Of a stretch of DNA of 64,000 nucleotides, positions 57,866-64,000 are shown piece after piece (the first letter of the stretch is position 1; the number at the start of each line of letters is the position of its first letter). Below the pieces are notes generated by a model. That model was not told the DNA's origin. It did no database searches and was given only the letters and a program-made list of their open reading frames with translations. Made by a program: the position numbers and the translations under genes. The DNA is taken from NCBI RefSeq assembly GCF_042693015.1, contig NZ_CP170544.1:62001-126000 (forward strand). Direction: 5' to 3'. The stretch comes from Sphingomonas_E sp042693015. GTDB taxonomy: Bacteria; Pseudomonadota; Alphaproteobacteria; Sphingomonadales; Sphingomonadaceae.

Positions 57866-58516
57866 CTAGCGGTCGCTCGCCAGGCGCATGTCGAGATAAT
57901 CGTCCACCGACTTCATCAGCTGCGGCATTTCATGCTCGAAGAAGTGATTGGCACCGGGAATGGTGTCGTGGTGGATGGTGATGTGGCGCTGGGTGCGCAG
58001 CTTGTCGACCAGCTTCTGGACGGCGCTGGGCGTCACCACCTCGTCCGAATCGCCCTGGATGATGATGCCCGAGGACGGGCAGGGGGCGAGGAAGGTGAAA
58101 TCATACATGTTCGCGGGCGGCGCGATCGAGATGAAGCCCTTGATCTCCGGGCGGCGCATCAGGAGCTGCATGCCGATCCACGCGCCGAAGCTGAAGCCGG
58201 CGATCCAGGTGGTCTGGGCTTCCGGGTGGATCGACTGGACCCAATCGAGCGCGGAGGCCGCGTCGGACAGCTCGCCGATGCCGTTGTCGAACGTGCCCTG
58301 CGACTTGCCAACACCGCGGAAATTGAAGCGCAACGTCGCGAAGCCGCGCTTCACGAAGGTCTGATAGAGATTCTGCACGATGCGGTTGTTCATCGTGCCG
58401 CCACCCTGCGGGTGCGGGTGGAGAATCATGGCAACGGGCGCGCGGGGGCGCGGACCCGGGTTGAAACGGCCTTCTAGGCGGCCTTCGGGTCCGGGAAAGA
58501 TGACTTCGGGCATCAC
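57866..58516 (-). CDS. Alpha/beta hydrolase
   Basis: 216 residues. Core MILHPHPQGGGTMNNR, the nucleophile elbow GFSFGAWIG (Ser about residue 112), a TLRFNFRGVGKSQG strand, GIIIQGDSDEVV (acid) and PGANHFFEHEMPQL (His). COG2945-type small serine hydrolase, cytosolic, substrate unknown. It is divergent from the cysteine desulfurase operon across about 110 bases; in other sphingomonads it often stands near iron-sulfur genes, but this is only a context hint. Confidence 0.85.
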   Translation of the reverse strand: MMPEVIFPGPEGRLEGRFNPGPRPRAPVAMILHPHPQGGGTMNNRIVQNLYQTFVKRGFATLRFNFRGVGKSQGTFDNGIGELSDAASALDWVQSIHPEAQTTWIAGFSFGAWIGMQLLMRRPEIKGFISIAPPANMYDFTFLAPCPSSGIIIQGDSDEVVTPSAVQKLVDKLRTQRHITIHHDTIPGANHFFEHEMPQLMKSVDDYLDMRLASDR

Positions 58517-58624
58517 TACCTGCTCAAAGAAGAGGATCGAACGCGCAGGAAAGATGCGCGCGGAGTTGCAGGCCTATATAGAAGGCGGGATACAGCGCGC
58601 AATCTTGTCGGAGCATGAACGTCC

Positions 58625-59674
58625 TTGGCCCGCATCTATCTCGATCACGCCGCGACGACACCGCTGCTGCCGGCAGCACGCGATGCGATGGCCGACGCGC
58701 TGGCCCATTGGGCCAATCCATCCTCTCCCCATGCCGAAGGCCGCGCGGCGCGGGCCGCGTTGGAAGATGCGCGCAGCCGGATCAAGGCAGCGCTCGGCTG
58801 GGACGGCGAACTGATCTTTACGAGCGGCGCGACGGAAGCGCTGTGGACGGCATTGCTGCGCGGCAAGGCGAAGGATGTTGCGGCGTCCGCGGTCGAGCAT
58901 GATGCGGTGCGCCGCCTCGTTCCCGGCGCCGGGCTGCCAGTGGGCGCCGATGGCCTGGTGGCGCCGCTGGTGGCGGGCGCCGGCACCTTGTTCGCGATCC
59001 AGCACGTGAACAATGAAACCGGCGTGATTCAGGATGTGGCACGGCTTGCCCGCCGGATTGCCGAGCTGGACGGGCTTTGGCTTGCCGATTGCGCGCAATC
59101 CGCCGGCAAGATGGCTTTGCCCGCCGATGCCGATTTCATCGCGATCTCCGCGCACAAGCTGGGCGGCCCGCCGGGGATCGGCGCATTGCTGGTGCGCGAT
59201 CTCGGCACGCTTGATGCGCCGGGCGGGCAGGAGAAGGGCTATCGGCCGGGGACCGAGAATCTGCCGGCTGCCTTGGGTTTCGCCGCGGCGCTGGAGGCGC
59301 GGCGCGAATGGCTGGGCCGGGCGGCCGAACTGCGCGAACATCTTGAGAAAGCACTGACGGCGGCAGGCGGCGTGGTCGTCGCGGCGGGATCGCAGCGCAT
59401 CCCGACGATCGGCGCCTATCGGATGCCGGGCGTGCCGGCGGCGGCGCAGCTCATACGGTTCGACCTTGCGGGCATATCGGTATCGGCGGGCAGCGCCTGT
59501 TCGTCGGGCAGCGTGAAGCCGAGCCATGTGCTTGGGGCGATGGGTTGGCCGGAAGAGGAAGCGCGCGAGGTGGTGCGGGTGAGCTTCGGCCCATCGACGA
59601 CGCGCGCCGAAATCTACGAGTTCATCCGCGTCTGGTCCGGGATGGCTGCGGATGCCGGCCAGCGCGCGGCATGA
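58625..59674 (+). CDS. Cysteine desulfurase family protein (first of tandem pair)
   Basis: 349 residues from a TTG. RIYLDHAATTPLLP, HVNNETGVIQDV, the PLP lysine in ISAHKLGGPPGIG, and SVSAGSACSSGSVKPSHVL with the persulfide Cys. NifS/IscS type: it removes sulfur from L-cysteine to feed Fe-S or thiolation pathways. It overlaps the next desulfurase gene by four bases. The residue pattern is somewhat divergent, so its partner may differ from that of a standard IscS. Confidence 0.9.
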   Translation: MARIYLDHAATTPLLPAARDAMADALAHWANPSSPHAEGRAARAALEDARSRIKAALGWDGELIFTSGATEALWTALLRGKAKDVAASAVEHDAVRRLVPGAGLPVGADGLVAPLVAGAGTLFAIQHVNNETGVIQDVARLARRIAELDGLWLADCAQSAGKMALPADADFIAISAHKLGGPPGIGALLVRDLGTLDAPGGQEKGYRPGTENLPAALGFAAALEARREWLGRAAELREHLEKALTAAGGVVVAAGSQRIPTIGAYRMPGVPAAAQLIRFDLAGISVSAGSACSSGSVKPSHVLGAMGWPEEEAREVVRVSFGPSTTRAEIYEFIRVWSGMAADAGQRAA

Positions 59675-60777
59675 TCTATCTCGATTATCAGGCGACGACG
59701 CCGCTGGCGCCGGAAGCGCGCGAGGCGATGCTGCGCTGGCTGGACGGACGCGCGGCCAACCCGCATTCGCCGCACCGTGCGGGCCGTGAAGCGGCCGCGG
59801 CGGTGGAAGTGGCGCGCGATCGGGTCGCGGCGCCGTTCGGTGGCGGGCAACTGATCTTTACCGGCGGCGCGACCGAGGCGGCCAATACCGCGATCAAGGG
59901 CGTGATGGCGGAAAGCAAGCGCCGGCGGCTGGTGACGCTCGCGACCGAACATGCCTGCGTGCTCGACACGGCCGAGGCGCTGCGGGCTGAAGGCTGTGAC
60001 GTCGTGATCCTGCCGGTGGGGTGCGACGGGCTGGTCGATCTGGACGCGGCGGCGGACGCGATCGATGACACCTGCGCGCTGGTATCGGTGATGCAGGTCA
60101 ATAACGAGATCGGCGTGATCCAGCCGATCGAGGCGTTGGGGGTAATGGCGCGCAAGGTGGGGGCGAAGCTCCATCTCGATGCGGCGCAGGGTTATGGGAA
60201 GCTGCCGATCCCGGCGGGTGTGGCCGATTTCGTCTCGATTTCCGCGCACAAGATCTATGGGCCGATCGGTATCGGCGCGCTGTGGATGGCCGACGGCGTA
60301 ACGCTGCCGGGCCTGCTGCATGGGGGCGGGCAGGAAGCGGGCATCCGTTCGGGCACGATCAGCCCCGCACTCGCCGCCGGCTTCGGCGCCGCGGCGGCAC
60401 TGGCCTTCCCGCGGATCGAGACCGATCGCGCGCATGTTGCGGCACTGGCCGAATTGCTGCGCGAAGGGCTTGCCGATTGGACGCTCAACGGCGCGGAAAG
60501 CCCGCGTTGGCCGGGCAATCTCAATATTCGCCGCGTCGGCGTGGATGCGGCGCGGCTGATTTCCGAGCTCAGGGGCCTCGCTTTCTCGGCCGGATCGGCC
60601 TGCGCCAGCGGGTCCGGGCGGCCGAGCCATGTGCTGAAGGCGATCGGGTTGACGGATGCCGAGGCACGGTCAAGCATTCGCCTGGGCTTTGGCCGTTACA
60701 CCACGGAGGACGAGATCATTCAGGCAGTGGCACTGATCCGCGACGGCGCGGCCCGGCAGATGGAGTGGGCGGCGTGA
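59671..60777 (+). CDS. Cysteine desulfurase family protein (second of tandem pair)
   Basis: 368 residues from ATG 59671, overlapping the first desulfurase stop. MIYLDYQATTPLAPEA, EHACVLD (His), QVNNEIGVIQPI, PLP lysine in ISAHKIYGPIGIG, and SAGSACASGSGRPSHVL with the catalytic Cys. All active-site residues are kept. It is closer to the IscS/NifS class than its upstream paralogue. Four bases of its end overlap the ferredoxin gene. Confidence 0.93.
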   Translation: MIYLDYQATTPLAPEAREAMLRWLDGRAANPHSPHRAGREAAAAVEVARDRVAAPFGGGQLIFTGGATEAANTAIKGVMAESKRRRLVTLATEHACVLDTAEALRAEGCDVVILPVGCDGLVDLDAAADAIDDTCALVSVMQVNNEIGVIQPIEALGVMARKVGAKLHLDAAQGYGKLPIPAGVADFVSISAHKIYGPIGIGALWMADGVTLPGLLHGGGQEAGIRSGTISPALAAGFGAAAALAFPRIETDRAHVAALAELLREGLADWTLNGAESPRWPGNLNIRRVGVDAARLISELRGLAFSAGSACASGSGRPSHVLKAIGLTDAEARSSIRLGFGRYTTEDEIIQAVALIRDGAARQMEWAA

Positions 60778-61109
60778 CCCTGGTGCGCTTCATCTCCGCC
60801 GACGGTAGCGAGGTGCAGGAAGTGGAGGCGCCGGCCGGCGCGCGGCTGCTGGATGTCGCGCAGGCCAATGGCCAGCCGCTGGAAGGGACGTGCGAGGGAC
60901 AGATGGCCTGTTCCACCTGCCACGTCATCGTCGACAAGGAGGATTTCGCCAAGCTGCCGGAAGCGAGCGAGATGGAGGAGGATCTGCTCGATCTTGCCGC
61001 CAGCGTCACCCGCTGGTCGCGCCTGTCGTGCCAGATCTATCTGCCGCAAGGGCTTGCCCGCCTGACCGTCCGTATGCCGGACGAATCGCGCAACATGCAG
61101 GGCCGATAA
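60774..61109 (+). CDS. 2Fe-2S ferredoxin, ISC/adrenodoxin type
   Basis: 111 residues from a GTG. The iron-sulfur cysteines are in GTCEGQMACSTCHVIVD (C-x5-C-x2-C) and LSCQIYLP. The C-x5-C-x2-C-x(n)-C pattern with the MEEDLLDLA helix identifies an adrenodoxin-like Fdx, which donates electrons in Fe-S assembly. It is the last of the tight desulfurase-desulfurase-ferredoxin series. Confidence 0.93.
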   Translation: MTLVRFISADGSEVQEVEAPAGARLLDVAQANGQPLEGTCEGQMACSTCHVIVDKEDFAKLPEASEMEEDLLDLAASVTRWSRLSCQIYLPQGLARLTVRMPDESRNMQGR

Positions 61110-61113
61110 GGGC

Positions 61114-62178
61114 ATGGTGCGGGCGGCGGCGACGCTGATTGGTGCGTTGCTGCTAGCGGGTTGTTCGGGGGCGCCGCCGCTTAGGACGATCGGTTGCGAG
61201 CAAGGCCGGGCGCCGAAAATCCGGATGGCATCCGATGGGAAAACCGCGACCACGTCGCTGGCGGTGCTGACCTACAATATCGAAGGGCTGGGCTGGCCGG
61301 CGCGCAGCGGTCGCGGGCCGGAATTGCGCGAAATCGGGAAGAGGCTGGCCGCGATGCGGGCGTCGGGCAAGGCGCCCGATGTCGTGCTGTTCCAGGAAAT
61401 GTTCAGCGGATCGGCCAAGGAAGCGGTGGCGGCCACCGGCTATCCCGCAATCACGCACGGCCCGCGCCGCACCACCAAGCCGCCCGACAAGCAGGCGGAA
61501 AAGCTGCCGGGCAAGGCCAAGGCCAAGCGCGGCGAGATCGGCATGCATGCCGAAGGCAGCGGCCTTGCCGTCGCGTCCGAATATCCGCTGATCGAAACGC
61601 AGGCCCGGCCTTATGGCAAGCGCGCCTGCGCCGGCTTCGACTGCCTTTCCAACAAGGGGATCGTGCTGGCACGGCTGGCGATGCCAGGCGTGCCCGGCGC
61701 GATCGACATTTACGACACCCACATGAATTCGCGCGGGGCATCCAAGGCGCCGGCGGCGCGCAATCTTGCCGCGCACGAGCGCCAGTCGCTGGAGGCAGCG
61801 CAGTTTCTGGCGGAGACCAATGACGATGCCAATCCGCTGATCCTGGGCGGCGATTTCAATATGCGGCACGCCGAAAACCGCTTCGCCAAATTCACCAAAT
61901 ATCAGCCGCTCGACCTGGTCCACCGCGTCTGCGCCGATCCCAAATCGGGTTGCGAGGTGAAGATGTCGTGGGACGGTGACGAGCCGTGGATGGACACGCA
62001 GGACCTGCAATTCTTCTGGCCGGGCGATCAGGTCTCGATCCGGCCGGTGCGGGTGGAGGCGATGTTCGACGGGGGCGACAGCGGGCCGGAGCTTTCCGAC
62101 CATGACGGCTTCCTCGTCACCTATGAGCTGAGCTGGCCGACCGACACGACGCGGGTGCCGGCCTGCCCGGCACTCTGA
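61114..62178 (+). CDS. Endonuclease/exonuclease/phosphatase-fold lipoprotein
   Basis: 354 residues. Lipobox LLLAGCSG. The DNase I-like fold has LTYNIEGLG, VVLFQEMFSG (catalytic Glu), YDTHMNSRGA, LILGGDFNMRHAEN and LSDHDGFLV (Asp-His). Its metal and catalytic residues are intact, so it could cut nucleic acid or hydrolyse phosphodiesters at the cell surface; specificity is unknown. A Lys-rich insert (KQAEKLPGKAKAK) lies near residue 130. It follows the ferredoxin gene by four bases. Confidence 0.88.
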   Translation: MVRAAATLIGALLLAGCSGAPPLRTIGCEQGRAPKIRMASDGKTATTSLAVLTYNIEGLGWPARSGRGPELREIGKRLAAMRASGKAPDVVLFQEMFSGSAKEAVAATGYPAITHGPRRTTKPPDKQAEKLPGKAKAKRGEIGMHAEGSGLAVASEYPLIETQARPYGKRACAGFDCLSNKGIVLARLAMPGVPGAIDIYDTHMNSRGASKAPAARNLAAHERQSLEAAQFLAETNDDANPLILGGDFNMRHAENRFAKFTKYQPLDLVHRVCADPKSGCEVKMSWDGDEPWMDTQDLQFFWPGDQVSIRPVRVEAMFDGGDSGPELSDHDGFLVTYELSWPTDTTRVPACPAL

Positions 62179-62259
62179 CGGTTTCGAACGCAGGAAACGG
62201 GACGCGCGATGGGGCACGGGGGCCTAGGCTTCGGTCATCCTGAATGGAGGCCAGTGCCC

Positions 62260-62727
62260 ATGTCTTTCCGTATCCGGGGCCTCGACCCCACGCCGTTCCA
62301 GCATCTTTATGGCCAAAGTGACGCGGACCTGGCGTTACAGGGCGCCCGACGCATGATTGTCGATGCGGCGCCCGGCTTTCCCGACCGCATCGAGCTGCGC
62401 GATGGCCAACCGGGCGAGGCGATGCTGCTCCTCAATTTTGTGCATCAGCCTGCACCGACCGCCTATCGCGCGAGCCACGCTATCTTCATTCGCGAGGGCG
62501 CAACCGCGGCCGCGCATTTTCTTGACCAGATTCCCGAGGTTATGGCGATCCGGCCAATCTCATTGCGCGCGTTTGACGGGGCGGACGACATGATCGACGC
62601 GGATCTGGTTGCCGGCGAGGATCTTGCGGCGGCGATCGACGCATTCTTCGACAACCCGAACGTGAACTATCTGCATGCACATTATGCCAAGCGTGGCTGC
62701 TTTGCGGCACGGATCGACCGGGCTTAA
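62260..62727 (+). CDS. DUF1203 family protein
   Basis: 155 residues from ATG 62260 (in-frame ATG at 62209 less likely). MSFRIRGLDPTPFQHLYG, MLLLNFVHQPAPTAYRASHAIF, and SLRAFDGADDMIDADLV match DUF1203 proteins; the fold is small and soluble, function unknown. It precedes the 4.5S RNA gene by about 45 bases. Confidence 0.85.
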   Translation: MSFRIRGLDPTPFQHLYGQSDADLALQGARRMIVDAAPGFPDRIELRDGQPGEAMLLLNFVHQPAPTAYRASHAIFIREGATAAAHFLDQIPEVMAIRPISLRAFDGADDMIDADLVAGEDLAAAIDAFFDNPNVNYLHAHYAKRGCFAARIDRA

Positions 62728-62737
62728 CGCGCCCGGC

Positions 62738-62766
62738 TTGCGTTAACCCGCGCCTTCGCCCATATG
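62738..62766 (+). promoter_or_regulatory. Promoter of the 4.5S RNA gene
   Basis: TTGCGT (62738-62743), 17 bases, CATATG (62761-62766). The -10 hexamer ends 6 bases before the predicted RNA start at 62773. An inverted repeat (TTAACGC/GCGTTAA, 62724-62746) overlaps the -35. Confidence 0.55.
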
Positions 62767-62772
62767 GCGCGC

Positions 62773-62861
62773 GGGAGTCGGGCGGACGGAACCGTCGCCA
62801 ACCCGGTCAGGTCCGGAAGGAAGCAGCCGCAACGATTTCGTTCCGGGTCGTTCCGGCTCCC
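62773..62861 (+). ncRNA. ffs: Signal recognition particle 4.5S RNA
   Basis: The conserved tip GGTCAGGTCCGGAAGGAAGC (62806-62825) is the Ffh-binding domain. GGGAGTCGG at the 5' end pairs with CCGGCTCCC at the 3' end, giving one long hairpin of about 89 bases, the small bacterial SRP type. It binds Ffh and targets ribosomes making membrane proteins to FtsY. Confidence 0.95.
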
Positions 62862-62875
62862 ACCCTCGCACATCT

Positions 62876-64000
62876 TTAGCTGCGGCGATCGTCGCGTTCG
62901 TAGACGGCGACGTCGATCTCCTTTTCCCAGCGCGCCACGGCGGTCGCGATGGCGAGATCGGCGGTGACGTTGGGGACAGTGCGGGTCATGTCGAGAATGC
63001 GGTCGAACGGCAAAATGAAGCCGACAATGATCGCTGTCTGTTCCGGCGTGATGCCGATCGCCGCCAGCACCGCTGCCAGCACGAAAAGCGATCCCGATGG
63101 CACCGGCGCTACGCCCATCGCGACGATCGTGGTGGTGGCGGCGATCACCAGATAATCGGCCAGGCTGAGTTGAACGCCGAAGGCCTGCGCCGCGAACAGG
63201 GTGAGCATCGCGACATACATGGCCGCGCCGTCCATGCCGATCGTCGCGCCGAGCGGGAGAACGGTGGAGGTGACGGGTTCGGATATGCCGAGATTATGGC
63301 GCGCGACGCGGATGGCCACCGGCAGCGTCGCGGCGCTCGACGAGGTGGAGAAACCGACCATGATCGCGTCGGCTATGCCCCGGTAGAAGGGGAGCAAAGG
63401 CAGCCAGGCGAGCAGGCGGACGACGCCGCCATGGACGATGAAGGTCTGCACCAGCGCGCCCGCCACGACGCACAGGGCAAGCCTGAGGATGCTGACAAAT
63501 ACCTCCGGCCCGTTGGCGCCGACGACGACGGCGATCAGCGCGAAGACGCCGAAGGGCGCGGCTTCCATGACGATGCCGACGATCCTGAGCATCACCTCCG
63601 ACCCAGAGACGAGTAGGCGGCGGACGGGATCGGCGGCGGCGCCCGCGGCGATCACGCCGGCGCCCACCAGTACGGCGAAGAAGATCACCGCCAGCGTGTC
63701 GCCATTGGCCATCGCCTGGAACGGGTTCATCGGCACGATATCGATGAACATCTGCGCCGTATCCTTGGGGGGCGCGACAGTCCGCGGCACGGCATTGCTG
63801 AAATCGGCGCCCGCGCCGGGCTGGATCAGGGTGGCGGCCGTCAGTCCGACCGTGACGGCGAGGACGGTGGTGAAGACATACATGGCGATCGTCTTGGCGC
63901 CGATGCTGCCCAGCCGCCGCGGATCACCAAGCGCTGCGACGCCCGAGGCGATCGTCAGGAAGACGAGCGGGATCACCAGCATGCGGATCAGCCGGACGAA
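62876..64000 (-). CDS. Dicarboxylate/amino acid:cation symporter (5' end outside window)
   Basis: 375 codons are in the window, open to the right edge and lacking the N-terminus; the first complete segment reads VRLIRMLVIPLVFLTIASG, the DAACS signature. It continues with TLPVAIRVARHNLG, VLPLGATIGMDGAAMYVAMLTLFAAQA, and VPSGSLFVLAAVLAAIGITP. It uses H+ or Na+ to import C4-dicarboxylates or glutamate/aspartate; no specific substrate can be assigned. It starts 15 bases after the 4.5S RNA in convergent orientation. Confidence 0.92.
   Translation of the reverse strand, partial: FVRLIRMLVIPLVFLTIASGVAALGDPRRLGSIGAKTIAMYVFTTVLAVTVGLTAATLIQPGAGADFSNAVPRTVAPPKDTAQMFIDIVPMNPFQAMANGDTLAVIFFAVLVGAGVIAAGAAADPVRRLLVSGSEVMLRIVGIVMEAAPFGVFALIAVVVGANGPEVFVSILRLALCVVAGALVQTFIVHGGVVRLLAWLPLLPFYRGIADAIMVGFSTSSSAATLPVAIRVARHNLGISEPVTSTVLPLGATIGMDGAAMYVAMLTLFAAQAFGVQLSLADYLVIAATTTIVAMGVAPVPSGSLFVLAAVLAAIGITPEQTAIIVGFILPFDRILDMTRTVPNVTADLAIATAVARWEKEIDVAVYERDDRRS

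Noticed and set aside
1..64000. CRISPR array, tRNA or rRNA genes, transposases
   Set aside because: No regularly spaced direct repeats, no cloverleaf candidate with matching arms in the gaps I read, no rRNA core sequence and no transposase or integrase motifs were seen.

Overview
This is a GC-rich, densely coded chromosomal window from an alphaproteobacterium, most likely a sphingomonad (Sphingomonas or a close relative). Supporting features are a PEP-CTERM protein of the PEPxxWAMM type, the alphaproteobacterial families UPF0262 and DUF1465, a DksA that has lost most of its zinc cysteines, a deoxyhypusine-synthase-like gene next to a fold-III PLP decarboxylase, and several palindromic intergenic repeat families. 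Nearly everything is ordinary chromosome. The accessory signals are a contractile tail sheath gene cut by the left edge and one unrecognised gene near 54 kb.

Layout. 1-1.6 kb: start of a tail sheath gene (contractile injection system or phage tail), transcribed out of the window to the left. 1.9-5.9 kb: protein phosphatase, LprI-like membrane protein, GST, exported methyltransferase, YbaK-type deacylase. 6.0-9.4 kb: Ku and LigD, a two-gene NHEJ operon. 9.6-13.4 kb: sulfate ABC transporter (binding lipoprotein, CysT, CysW, CysA). 13.4-20.2 kb: ornithine-cyclodeaminase-like enzyme, MarR-GNAT fusion with a palindromic operator, RNase R carrying an in-frame palindromic repeat, PEP-CTERM protein, C-C hydrolase, YbaY-like lipoprotein. 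20.3-25.9 kb: double aspartic protease, cdd-dcd pyrimidine deaminases, UPF0262, MarR-EmrA without EmrB, and dnaB. 26-31.7 kb: argC, NlpC/P60 peptidase, MarR regulator, leucyl aminopeptidase, a lipoprotein, rimO. 31.9-36.3 kb: 52-aa protein, then the serS-surE-nlpD-like-K+ channel operon. 36.3-40.6 kb: host-attachment protein, exported two-repeat protein, dksA, PilZ protein, two YdcH-like proteins, and an Hsp20 gene with a sigma-32-like promoter and a possible RNA thermometer. 40.6-48.9 kb: Fe-ADH, thioesterase, a stop-interrupted gene, aminotransferase, M6-like metalloprotease, FadH-like flavoenzyme, Zn-ADH. 49-54.6 kb: sdaA, MAPEG protein, porin-like protein, persulfide-dioxygenase-like/rhodanese fusion, unrecognised accessory gene. 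54.7-58.5 kb: polyamine pair (DHS-like and ODC-like) and a hydrolase. 58.6-62.7 kb: two cysteine desulfurases plus ferredoxin, an endonuclease/phosphatase-fold lipoprotein, DUF1203. 62.7-64 kb: 4.5S SRP RNA with a promoter, and a dicarboxylate/amino-acid symporter cut by the right edge.

Many genes are arranged in tight operons with ATGA, TGATG or GTGA overlaps. Convergent gene pairs are often separated only by hairpin terminators or by palindromic repeats. I found no tRNA, rRNA, CRISPR array, transposase or integrase in the window. All assignments rest on reading sequence and motifs; no database search was run.
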